Shown here one piece after another: positions 6,099 to 12,533 of a stretch of DNA of 12,533 nucleotides (position 1 is its first letter; each line of letters opens with the position of its first letter). This DNA comes from an uncultured Clostridiaceae bacterium (GTDB lineage Bacteria > Bacillota > Clostridia > Lachnospirales > Lachnospiraceae), in assembly GCA_958441075.1 (NCBI GenBank), contig CAUCBQ010000052.1:1-12533 (forward strand), read 5' to 3'. A model generated the notes under the pieces. That model had not been told where the DNA came from. It ran no database searches and saw only the letters and a program-made list of their open reading frames with translations. The position numbers and the translations under genes are program-made.

Positions 6099-6123
6099 CC
6101 GGCCACCTCCTCCCGTTGATTCA

Positions 6124-7350
6124 TTACTTTAAAATTACTTTTCTGAAATTCTTTTTGCCTCTCTTTACTACAAGGCCTTCTCCGGCAAAGCGATCCTTTT
6201 CAAAGACAGCATGAATATCCTTTACAGGCTCACCATCTACGGATACGCCTCCCTGCTCCACATTCCTTCTGGCCTCAGACCTGGAGGAAGCAAGACCTGA
6301 TCTGGTAAGAATTGTCAGAATATCCATAGTATTTTCCTGGAAATCCTCTTCTGTCAGCTCACTGGTAGGCATATTGGCAGTGCTTGCTCCGGCTGAGAAC
6401 AGGGCTCTTGCGCCCTCCTGGGCCTTTGCAGCCTCTTCCTCACCATGCACCAGCTTGGTAAGCTCAAACGCCAGAATCTCCTTTGCCTGATTTAACTGGC
6501 TGCCTTCCCATTTATCCATCTCATCAATCTGCTCTAACGGAAGGAAGGTAAGCATACGCAGGCACTTAAGCACGTCGGCATCTGATACATTTCTCCAATA
6601 CTGGTAGAAATCGAAGGGTGATGTCTTATTGGGATCTAACCATACGGCGCCTGACTGGGTCTTGCCCATCTTTTTGCCCTCAGAATTTAACAGCAGGGTA
6701 ATCGTCATGGCATGGGCGTCTTTTCCCAGTTTGCGGCGGATTAATTCTGTGCCGCCCAGCATATTGCTCCACTGATCATCACCGCCAAACTGCATATTGC
6801 AGCCGTAGCGCTGAAACAGCTCATAGAAGTCATAGCTCTGCATAAGCATATAGTTAAACTCCAAAAAGCTTAAGCCCTTTTCCATTCTCTGCTTGTAGCA
6901 CTCGGCTCTCAACATATTATTTACAGAGAAATGAGGGCCGATTTCCCGTAAAAACTCAATGTAGTTTAAATCCATCAGCCATTCAGCATTATTTACCATC
7001 ATGGCCTTTCCCTCAGAAAAGTCAATGAAACGGCTCATCTGCTTTTTAAAGCAGTCACAGTTGTGCTGGATAATCTCAGGCGTCATCATGGTACGCATAT
7101 CCGTACGGCCGGAGGGATCTCCTACCATACCGGTACCGCCTCCGATCAGGGCGATTGGCTTATTGCCTGCCATCTGAAGACGCTTCATCAGGCAGAGAGC
7201 CATAAAATGGCCTACGTGAAGGCTGTCTGCGGTGGGGTCAAATCCAATATAAAATACCGCCTTGCCTTCATTTACCATTTTTTTGATTTCTTCTTCGTTT
7301 GTCACCTGGGCGATTAAGCCTCTGGCAACCAGTTCTTCATAGATCTGCAT
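6124..7350 (-). CDS. tyrS: Tyrosyl-tRNA synthetase
   Basis: A 408-residue class I synthetase that attaches tyrosine to tRNA-Tyr in the cytoplasm. The HIGH-type motif is HVGH at 45-48 in DPTADSLHVGH. The KMSKS-type motif is KMGKT at 227-231. The tyrosine and tRNA region GGDDQWSNM is at 189-197. An S4 RNA-binding domain fills residues about 345-405, with SRSEARRNVEQGGVSVDG. Length and order match bacterial TyrS. The ATG at 7348-7350 has AAAGGAG 8 nt upstream. Expression is controlled by the T-box leader upstream, so it should rise when tRNA-Tyr is uncharged. The secreted wall-binding gene follows after 25 bp. Confidence 0.97.
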   Translation of the reverse strand: MQIYEELVARGLIAQVTNEEEIKKMVNEGKAVFYIGFDPTADSLHVGHFMALCLMKRLQMAGNKPIALIGGGTGMVGDPSGRTDMRTMMTPEIIQHNCDCFKKQMSRFIDFSEGKAMMVNNAEWLMDLNYIEFLREIGPHFSVNNMLRAECYKQRMEKGLSFLEFNYMLMQSYDFYELFQRYGCNMQFGGDDQWSNMLGGTELIRRKLGKDAHAMTITLLLNSEGKKMGKTQSGAVWLDPNKTSPFDFYQYWRNVSDADVLKCLRMLTFLPLEQIDEMDKWEGSQLNQAKEILAFELTKLVHGEEEAAKAQEGARALFSAGASTANMPTSELTEEDFQENTMDILTILTRSGLASSRSEARRNVEQGGVSVDGEPVKDIHAVFEKDRFAGEGLVVKRGKKNFRKVILK

Positions 7351-7471
7351 TGTTTTTTCTCCTTTGCTATTCTTATTTTACCATATTTCCGCTTTCATGC
7401 AAGGGCCTGATTTCTTACAGTTTCGGCGGTTCCAGACAGCGGGGCTTCTTCCATCAGCCTGCTGCCGGCAT

Positions 7472-7508
7472 AAAAAAAGCTCCGTCCCCCTGTTCAAAAG
7501 GACGGAGC
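7472..7508 (-). terminator. T-box-controlled intrinsic terminator of the tyrS leader
   Basis: Minus-strand GCTCCGTCC (7508-7500) pairs with GGACGGAGC (7487-7479), nine pairs, followed by seven T residues (7478-7472). It is placed just after the T-box sequence, as expected for transcription attenuation. Confidence 0.92.
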
Positions 7509-7804
7509 ATAAAGCCCGTGTTACCACCTGATGTTTACAGCCAGCTCACACTGACTGCCTCCTTAAGTACAAACCGGTAAATGATGGATCAGCTTTCTCC
7601 ACCCGGCAGATACTCCGGCACGATAACGTGTGCCAAATCCGTCGCAGCCTACTGGGCCGGAAAAAACTGAATATTCCGTCCGTTTGGTACGAAGCTCAGA
7701 GATGTATTCATATACTGCTTTCCATGCGCCTCTCATCCTCCGGCAGCTTTCTGTATGCTTGTGCAGAATACTACTTCTTCCCGTCATAGCCATTTCATGA
7801 AATT
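7472..7804 (-). ncRNA. Tyrosine T-box leader of tyrS
   Basis: About 330 nt of leader between the promoter and the terminator has T-box hallmarks. The T-box sequence AGGTGGTAACACGGG is at 7529-7515. Stem I contains the distal double T-loop signatures GATGAGAGG and ATGGAAAG. A specifier-loop layout is present, with AGTA on the 5' side and GAA before the specifier UAC (7706-7704), a tyrosine codon. Uncharged tRNA-Tyr would bind the specifier by its anticodon and the T-box by its CCA end, stabilise the antiterminator, and allow tyrS transcription. An open frame of 76 codons within the leader is not a gene. Confidence 0.93.
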
Positions 7805-7810
7805 ATCACT

Positions 7811-7839
7811 ATTATAGGCAGGCAAAAAGGATTTGTCAA
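7811..7839 (-). promoter_or_regulatory. Perfect sigma-A promoter of the tyrS T-box unit
   Basis: Minus-strand TTGACA (7839-7834), a 17-bp spacer and TATAAT (7816-7811), exact consensus in both boxes. Predicted start is about 7804. The strong promoter fits a unit whose real control point is the downstream attenuator. Confidence 0.93.
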
Positions 7840-7847
7840 GCTTGCGC

Positions 7848-7876
7848 TTTACGAATCTGATTTTGTATATTATAAT
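7848..7876 (+). promoter_or_regulatory. Divergent promoter of the DAHP synthase gene
   Basis: TTTACG (7848-7853), a 17-bp spacer and an exact TATAAT (7871-7876). The -35 lies only 8 bp from the -35 of the tyrS promoter on the other strand, so the two polymerase sites face away and may compete. The leader would be about 35 nt with no attenuator visible. Confidence 0.7.
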
Positions 7877-7916
7877 GTTGCATTATCAGATTGATACAAA
7901 CCGGGAGGAATATGAG

Positions 7917-8948
7917 ATGGGATTTACACTTGTAAATGAGCTGCCCACTCCCGCAGAGATTCTGGAACAGTTTCCCCTTGCGGATCATCTGGCAGCCTTA
8001 AAAAAAGAAAGAGATGAAGAAATCAAAAAGGTCATTACCGGCCAGAGCAATAAATTTCTGGTAATTATTGGTCCCTGTTCCGCTGACAACGAGGATGCGG
8101 TCTGCGACTATGCCAACCGTCTGGCAAAGGTTCAGGAGGCAACAAAGGATAAGCTGATTATTATCCCCAGAGTTTATACAAACAAGCCAAGAACCACCGG
8201 AGAAGGCTATATGGGTATGCTCCACCAGCCGGACCCGGAAAAAAAGCCGGATATGCTTCAGGGTATTCTTGCTATCCGCCATATGCATATGCGCGTACTC
8301 CGTGAAACCGGTATGTCCACTGCAGATGAGATGCTTTATCCAGATAATCTGCAGTATTTGTCCGATATCATGTCCTATATTGCCGTAGGCGCCCGCTCTG
8401 TTGAAAACCAGTACCATCGTCTGGTAGCCAGCGGCTGCGACGTACCTGTAGGTATGAAAAACCCTACCAGCGGCGACATGACCGTTATGTTAAACTCCGT
8501 TGTTGCGGCCCAGCTTCCCCATGACTTTATCTTCCGCGGAGATGAGGTAAGCTGTCCCGGCAATCCTCTGACCCATGTGATCCTGCGCGGTGCGGTGAAT
8601 AAAAGAGGCCAGTGCAGCCCCAACTACCACTATGAAGATTTAAGGCTGCTCTATGATCTCTATTCCCAGAGAGATCTGAAAAACCCCGCCTGCATCGTAG
8701 ATACCAACCACTCCAATTCCAACAAGCAGTACAGGGAGCAGGTGCGTATCGCCAGGGAAGTCCTTCACAGCCGCCGTTATTCTGGTGATATCCGCCATCT
8801 GGTAAAGGGCCTGATGATCGAAAGCTATATCGAACCGGGCAGCCACAAGATCGGCCAGCACTGCTATGGACAGTCCATCACTGACCCCTGTCTGGGCTGG
8901 GAGGAAAGCGAACGTCTGATATACGAAATCGCCGATATGGTTGAGTAA
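7917..8948 (+). CDS. aroF: 3-deoxy-7-phosphoheptulonate (DAHP) synthase, class I AroFGH type
   Basis: A 343-residue enzyme joining phosphoenolpyruvate and erythrose 4-phosphate in the first step of the shikimate pathway. Active-site motifs are GPCSADN (metal ligand C54), PRVYTNKPRTTGEGY (R85, K90, R92), GARSVENQYHR, GMKNPTSGD (K181), NHSNSN (H265), MIESYIEPG (E302) and ITDPC (D323). All metal ligands are present. Compared with the enterobacterial enzymes, some motif neighbours differ (SADN for SIHD, GEGYMG for GWKG, NHSNS for SHANS). The ATG at 7917 is chosen because GGGAGG ends 8 nt before it. An ATG at 7833 in the same frame lies upstream of the promoter boxes and would not be transcribed from them. 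Feedback specificity (Phe, Tyr or Trp) is not readable. It is divergent from tyrS. Confidence 0.93.
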   Translation: MGFTLVNELPTPAEILEQFPLADHLAALKKERDEEIKKVITGQSNKFLVIIGPCSADNEDAVCDYANRLAKVQEATKDKLIIIPRVYTNKPRTTGEGYMGMLHQPDPEKKPDMLQGILAIRHMHMRVLRETGMSTADEMLYPDNLQYLSDIMSYIAVGARSVENQYHRLVASGCDVPVGMKNPTSGDMTVMLNSVVAAQLPHDFIFRGDEVSCPGNPLTHVILRGAVNKRGQCSPNYHYEDLRLLYDLYSQRDLKNPACIVDTNHSNSNKQYREQVRIAREVLHSRRYSGDIRHLVKGLMIESYIEPGSHKIGQHCYGQSITDPCLGWEESERLIYEIADMVE

Positions 8949-8954
8949 ATGCAT

Positions 8955-9018
8955 AAAAATGCTCCGTTTCTGTTAAAGCTGTCTGTTCAGAAGCTTTTCA
9001 GAAGCGGAGCATTTCTTT
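8955..9018. terminator. Bidirectional terminator between DAHP synthase and uppP
   Basis: AAATGCTCCGTTTCTG (8957-8972) pairs with 8999-9014 in 16 pairs including one G-U. An inner AAAGCT/AGCTTT helix extends it. A run on the left and T-rich sequence on the right suit both directions. Its right edge touches the uppP stop codon at 9018-9020, so the two convergent genes share it. Confidence 0.88.
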
Positions 9019-9860
9019 TATACAGCCAAAGCTGTAATTCCAAAGTAAGCCAGCACAATGGCGCCCAGAATAATTCTGTAATACCCAAAGAATTTGAAGT
9101 TATGTCTGCGGACATAGCTCATAAGGAACTGGATCGAGGAAACGGACACTCCAAATGCCACTGCCATTCCTAAAAGCATATAGAAAACCTGAGGGCCGGT
9201 AAAGGAATTTCCGTCCAGGAAAAATTTTACAATTTTCAAAAAACTGGCTCCAAACATCACCGGAATTCCCAGAAAAAAAGAAAATTCAGCAGCAGCGGTT
9301 CTGGAACAGCCCAGAATCATGGCACCCAGAATGGTGGAACCGGAACGTGAGGTACCGGGAATCAGGGAAAGAACCTGAAATACGCCGATTAAAAAACCTG
9401 TCTTTACAGATATCTGCCCAACCTTATGAATTTCAGGATTAGACGTAACCGGGCTGTTTTCCAATACAATAAACAGAATACCATAGATAATCAGCGCAGC
9501 CGCTACCACATAAGGATTATACAGATGGGCCTCCATCCAGTCATCCAGCAGAAGTCCCAGAACAGCCGCCGGAATACAGGCGATAACGATCTTGACCCAC
9601 AGCGCCCAGGTCGCCGTCCTCTGTCTGCTGCTCTTTTGGGGGCCAAAGGGGTTCAGCCTTTGAAAATACATCACAACTACTGCCAGAATTGCCCCCAGCT
9701 GGATCACCACCAGAAACATTTTCTTAAATGCCTCCGGCTGATCCAGACGGATGATTTCATCTACCAGAATCATATGACCGGTGCTGCTGATGGGCAGCCA
9801 CTCTGTAAATCCCTCTACGATTCCCAGTACGATGATCTTTAATGTTTCTACCAAACTCAT
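9018..9860 (-). CDS. uppP: Undecaprenyl-diphosphatase UppP (BacA)
   Basis: A 280-residue integral membrane enzyme that dephosphorylates undecaprenyl diphosphate to recycle the lipid carrier for peptidoglycan; extra copies give bacitracin resistance. The two catalytic motifs are complete: GIVEGFTEWLPISSTGH (E16, E20, S26, H29) and PGTSRSGST (R172). Length and the hydrophobic helix pattern match the family. The ATG at 9858-9860 is preceded by AAGGAG about 5 nt away. It lies 91 bp after ung on the same strand. The gap contains an inverted repeat but no clear promoter, so it may be read from the ung unit. Confidence 0.96.
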   Translation of the reverse strand: MSLVETLKIIVLGIVEGFTEWLPISSTGHMILVDEIIRLDQPEAFKKMFLVVIQLGAILAVVVMYFQRLNPFGPQKSSRQRTATWALWVKIVIACIPAAVLGLLLDDWMEAHLYNPYVVAAALIIYGILFIVLENSPVTSNPEIHKVGQISVKTGFLIGVFQVLSLIPGTSRSGSTILGAMILGCSRTAAAEFSFFLGIPVMFGASFLKIVKFFLDGNSFTGPQVFYMLLGMAVAFGVSVSSIQFLMSYVRRHNFKFFGYYRIILGAIVLAYFGITALAV

Positions 9861-9873
9861 AGTTTCTCCTTCT

Positions 9874-9910
9874 TATACCGTATGTTTTACAGCCGTCCTT
9901 TGACGGTATA
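9874..9910 (-). repeat. Inverted repeats in the uppP leader
   Basis: TATACCGT (9874-9881) is matched exactly by ACGGTATA (9903-9910). Within it CCGTC (9893-9897) can instead pair with GACGG (9902-9906) as a tight hairpin with a 4-nt loop. The two pairings share bases 9903-9906 and exclude each other, which is a possible switch or simply an operator. It ends about 13 bp before the uppP start codon. Confidence 0.4.
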
Positions 9911-9951
9911 TCTTATGCGCCCCTTCTCTCTTCCATGCCCTTTATATCCGG

Positions 9952-10626
9952 TCAGATGTTTTCAATCTGCCAGTCAACAGGCGTCAGACCATTTTGAGTA
10001 AGGAAATCGTTGGTCTGGCTGAAGGGACGGCTGCCGAAAAATCCCCTGTAGGCTGACAGCGGACTGGGATGGGGCGCTTTCAGAATAAGATGCTTTTTGT
10101 TGTCCAGCATGGCTGCCTTTGCCTGAGCCGGCCTTCCCCACAGGATAAATACCATGGGGCGGTCCTGCTCATTGAGCACCTGTATGGCGGCGTCCGTAAA
10201 CTGCTCCCAGCCGATATCATGATGTGAATTGGCCTGATGCGCCCGAACTGTAAGCACGGTATTCAAAAGCATAACTCCCTGGTCCGCCCATTTTTTCAGA
10301 TAACCGTTATTGGGAATATAGCAGCCCAGATCGTCATGAAGCTCCTGATAAATATTTACAAGAGACGGAGGAACCTCCACCTCCGGCTTTACGGAAAAAC
10401 AGAGGCCATGTGCCTGACCGTCATTATGATAGGGGTCCTGTCCCAGAATCACTACCTTTACTTTTTCCAGAGGAGTAAATGCGAAGGCATTAAAAATATC
10501 GTCCGGATCAGGAAATATCTTTCTGGTTTCATATTCATGTTTTACTGTTTCGTACAGCTTTTTATAGTAAGGCTTTTTAAATTCCCCGCTTAAAGGGCCC
10601 AGCCAGTCATTGGAAATTGCCGCCAT
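9952..10626 (-). CDS. ung: Uracil-DNA glycosylase, family 1
   Basis: A 224-residue base-excision repair enzyme that removes uracil from DNA. The water-activating motif is GQDPYH with D64. The C-terminal motif is HPSPLSAYRGFFGSRPF with H186. LLNTVLTVRAHQANSH is the typical central motif, and WGRPAQ is at 163-168. Length is standard. I place the start at 10626 (MAAISNDW), which begins the conserved N-terminal part. It is 5 bp after the stop of the upstream gene and follows the GGAG and GGGTG stretch overlapping that stop. An upstream in-frame ATG at 10668 would overlap the previous gene by 37 bp and adds a charged, unconserved stretch. The spacing suggests translational coupling to the Sir2-like gene. 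Confidence 0.96.
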   Translation of the reverse strand: MAAISNDWLGPLSGEFKKPYYKKLYETVKHEYETRKIFPDPDDIFNAFAFTPLEKVKVVILGQDPYHNDGQAHGLCFSVKPEVEVPPSLVNIYQELHDDLGCYIPNNGYLKKWADQGVMLLNTVLTVRAHQANSHHDIGWEQFTDAAIQVLNEQDRPMVFILWGRPAQAKAAMLDNKKHLILKAPHPSPLSAYRGFFGSRPFSQTNDFLTQNGLTPVDWQIENI

Positions 10627-10631
10627 AATAA

Positions 10632-11321
10632 TCACCCTTCTCCTTTGTTTTTCCCGCTCAGAATCCATTCCAGAGAATTTTTATGAACAGGGACGCTGCG
10701 TTCCTGTACCTCCGGAGGAATCTGGTAAAATTCTTCATTGACCCGATATAAAAGCGCCTTCCTGTTAAAGAAAATAATCTTTTCAAAGGGCCAGCGCATA
10801 ACCGTAGGCGCAGCAAAGCCTTCCCCCAGCTCCAGGATGGTAAGCGTGCGGTTCACTGTCCCTGCCTGCCAGGACAGATATCTTTTCCAGCCCGGAAGAT
10901 ATCCCTCCTCAATATAGGCTTCCGCTTTAATGGTATTTCCCGTAAGGGGAGCGCCGCAGTGAGGGCAGAAATCCTCCGGAAGCTCTCCTTCCTCCCAGAT
11001 ATCCTTTGTACAGGCCCTGCTGCACTGAAGCCAGTGAATATTTCCGCAGGGAGCAGTGATTCGCTCCCTGTCAAACGGCGTATCATACACTGCTCCATCT
11101 GTAAGGGTTGTAACCAGATAGTAATCCTTATCCTTTACCATCTGATACAGAGCTTCATAGGCAGCCTTTATCTCTGACTGCTCCGGATCTGAAAGGCTGC
11201 AGTGCCTGATTTCTTTTTTCCCAGGCTTTAAGCCCCACTCCGGCCCGATACCGATGAGAATCCGTTCCGAAGCAGCCAGTCTGGCTGACAGGGTCTGGTC
11301 TGTATGTGTTATATTTTCCAT
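10632..11321 (-). CDS. Divergent Sir2-like (sirtuin-fold) protein with zinc ribbon
   Basis: A 229-residue protein that aligns by eye with the C-terminal two thirds of bacterial Sir2-family proteins. The clearest match is the zinc module: GNIHWLQCSRAC, then CPHCGAPL, giving C100, C104, C119 and C122. The following ILELGEGFAAPTVMRWPFEK (162-181) matches the LELGVG...P..I..PF segment of the same family. VTTLTD (70-75) stands where sirtuins have TTN.D. The N-terminal glycine-rich NAD motif is reduced to ILIGIGPEW (21-29), lacking the usual GAG-S, and the Asn and Asp/Gln pattern is altered. NAD-dependent deacylase activity is therefore doubtful. A weak AGAGGA precedes the ATG. It ends 5 bp before ung, so the two are likely one operon. 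Confidence 0.6.
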   Translation of the reverse strand: MENITHTDQTLSARLAASERILIGIGPEWGLKPGKKEIRHCSLSDPEQSEIKAAYEALYQMVKDKDYYLVTTLTDGAVYDTPFDRERITAPCGNIHWLQCSRACTKDIWEEGELPEDFCPHCGAPLTGNTIKAEAYIEEGYLPGWKRYLSWQAGTVNRTLTILELGEGFAAPTVMRWPFEKIIFFNRKALLYRVNEEFYQIPPEVQERSVPVHKNSLEWILSGKNKGEG

Positions 11322-11354
11322 ATTATGTAAATTCCTCTGCTGTTACCGTCTGGT

Positions 11355-11399
11355 AAAAATCCGGCAGAAATCCCCCTGTGAGAAAATCTGCCGGATTTT
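11355..11399 (-). terminator. Terminator after the F420-ligase-like gene
   Basis: AAAATCCGGCAGA (11356-11368) pairs exactly with TCTGCCGGATTTT (11387-11399) around an 18-nt loop. On the minus strand the stem runs into TTTTTACC. It ends the CofE-like transcript and lies only 34 bp before the Sir2-like start codon, leaving little room for a separate promoter. Some read-through or a promoter inside the hairpin is possible. Confidence 0.88.
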
Positions 11400-11447
11400 A
11401 TCCCATGCAAATATCAGGCTTGTGTATCCATCTGAAAACAGCCTGTA

Positions 11448-12533
11448 TTAGTTGGTATAGTTATCAAAATATCCCTGAACCAGAATGATCGGTGTTCCCT
11501 TGTCACCGGAACCGCTGGTCAGATCGCAAAGAGATCCAATCAGATCCGTAAGCCTTCTGGGAGTTGTTCCCTGAGAAGCCATATCTCCCACCAAATCAGA
11601 TTTCTTCTCTCTGATTCTCTGAGAAATTGCTTCCTTTAATGCTGCGCCGGACAGATCCTTAAAATCGTTGTCAGCCAGATATTTTAACTTAACCTCGTTT
11701 GGAGTTCCCTCCAGCCCCTCGGTATTTGCAACTGCCACAACCGGATCAGCCAGCTCCCAGATCTTTCCAACCGGGTCTTTGAATGCTCCGTCGCCGTATA
11801 CCATAACCTCAACGTGCTTTCCTGTACGGTCCAGAATCTGCTTCTGGATCTCATAAACCAGATCGCTGCACTCTCTTGGGAACAGCTTAATGGTATCCTC
11901 GGTAGACTTGTTGGAGCCTAAAAGTCCGTACTTTTCATTGCAGCCGCTTCCGTTAACCGGAGCAGTAAGGATATCGTCCATACCGCAGATTCTCTCTGCT
12001 CCCGCTTCCTTTAAGATACGCTTTGTACGCATACGGGAATGAATGTCGCAGGTAAGAACGTTCTTTGTATGCTTTACAATCTCTCTCGGGTTATTGGCAA
12101 AGATCACCTCTGCCTCTGCTCCCTGCTCTCTGATCAGCTGACAGTAGTAATCCACATAATCCACACCTGTAAACGGATGCTTGTTTTCCCCGAAAAGCTC
12201 TCTGTAGCGCTTCAGGTCCAGAACATCACTGTAGGGATTGATTCCGGCTTCATCTACCTGATCCAGAGATACCAGAGCATTTCCCACCTCATCGCTGGGA
12301 TAGCTGAGCATCAGTACGACCTTCTTCGCCCCTCTGGCAATTCCCTTTAAGCAGATGGAGAAACGGTTTCTGGATAAGATCGGGAAAATAACGCCGATGG
12401 TCTCTCCGCCCAGCTTTTCCTTTACATCCTCAGCAATGGCGTCGATGGAAGCGTAGTTACCCTGAGCTCTTGCTACTACGGATTCTGTTACAGAGATTAC
12501 ATCCCGGTCCCGAAGCTCAAAGCCCTCGCTGGC
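11448..12533 (-). CDS. Coenzyme F420-0:L-glutamate ligase (CofE)-like protein, 3' part
   Basis: The C-terminal 361 residues of a larger protein; the frame is open to the window edge and the start is outside. It resembles the long CofE-like proteins widespread in Lachnospiraceae, with RDRDVISVTESVVARAQGNY near the visible start, IGVIFPILSRNRFS, GVDYVDYY, and the C-terminal TTPRRLTDLIGSLCDLTSGSGDKGTP. True CofE adds glutamate to the cofactor F420 side chain using GTP. These clostridia are not known to make F420, and no other F420 gene is present here, so the actual substrate is unknown. The GDGAFKDPVGKIWELADP segment (about 250-270 of the visible part) is strongly conserved in this subgroup by my memory. 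It ends with a TAA followed by a terminator. Confidence 0.78.
   Translation of the reverse strand, partial: ASEGFELRDRDVISVTESVVARAQGNYASIDAIAEDVKEKLGGETIGVIFPILSRNRFSICLKGIARGAKKVVLMLSYPSDEVGNALVSLDQVDEAGINPYSDVLDLKRYRELFGENKHPFTGVDYVDYYCQLIREQGAEAEVIFANNPREIVKHTKNVLTCDIHSRMRTKRILKEAGAERICGMDDILTAPVNGSGCNEKYGLLGSNKSTEDTIKLFPRECSDLVYEIQKQILDRTGKHVEVMVYGDGAFKDPVGKIWELADPVVAVANTEGLEGTPNEVKLKYLADNDFKDLSGAALKEAISQRIREKKSDLVGDMASQGTTPRRLTDLIGSLCDLTSGSGDKGTPIILVQGYFDNYTN

Noticed and set aside
7351..7400. Second tyrS promoter (TTGCAT with TAAAAT) just before its ribosome site
   Set aside because: The -35 matches only three of six bases with a 16-bp spacer; the T-box promoter explains expression.
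7563..7793. 76-codon minus-strand frame upstream of tyrS
   Set aside because: It lies entirely in the T-box leader and has no ribosome site.
7833..7916. Upstream start (7833) for DAHP synthase
   Set aside because: It would lie upstream of the promoter boxes at 7848-7876 and has no ribosome site; the ATG at 7917 has GGGAGG at 8 nt.
10627..10668. Longer N-terminus for uracil-DNA glycosylase
   Set aside because: It overlaps the Sir2-like gene; the conserved protein begins at the 10626 ATG.
1..12533. CRISPR arrays, tRNA or rRNA genes, insertion sequences
   Set aside because: No regularly spaced repeats, cloverleaf genes or transposase motifs were found on either strand.

Overview
The window looks like a chromosomal segment from an anaerobic, gut-type Clostridia bacterium, most likely Lachnospiraceae. 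This rests on recognised protein families and Gram-positive signals: strong AGGAGG-type ribosome sites, near-consensus sigma-A promoters with 17-bp spacers, a T-box on tyrS, GW-type wall-binding repeats, and an F420-ligase-like protein typical of this group. I ran no taxonomic search. The genes are of moderate GC. One intergenic block (about 1700-2510) is clearly AT-rich and different.

Layout. Bases 1-1697 (+) hold the 3' part of a pyrophosphate-type phosphofructokinase gene, followed closely by a PflX-type radical SAM protein. Bases 1698-2509 contain no convincing protein gene. The minus strand there carries a perfect promoter (TTGACA-N17-TATAAT) and then about 630 nt of purine-rich sequence with many helices, which I interpret as a large structured non-coding RNA. 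Bases 2510-4576 (-) are a HAD phosphatase and a MATE exporter. Bases 4601-5342 are a single-gene mntP manganese-exporter unit with its promoter, a 5'-UTR hairpin and a terminator. Bases 5355-7839 (-) form a tyrosine T-box, tyrS and a small secreted wall-binding protein. A DAHP synthase gene (7848-9014, +) is transcribed divergently from tyrS, with the two promoters 8 bp apart. Bases 9018-11321 (-) are a divergent Sir2-like protein, uracil-DNA glycosylase and undecaprenyl-diphosphatase. Bases 11355-12533 (-) are a terminator and the 3' part of an F420-ligase (CofE)-like gene.

How they fit together. Most genes are ordinary housekeeping. The tyrS/DAHP synthase pair joins tyrosine use and aromatic amino acid synthesis around one divergent promoter region, and only the tyrS side has a visible tRNA-sensing leader.

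The item most worth a second look is the ~630-nt minus-strand RNA candidate. In size, A-richness and multi-branch architecture it resembles the large ornate RNAs of Firmicutes (ROOL, GOLLD, OLE), with ROOL the closest by length and host range. I cannot confirm membership by eye. Its promoter overlaps a 13-bp perfect dyad that may also terminate the upstream MATE transcript. Near its 3' end is a 15-bp perfect inverted repeat.
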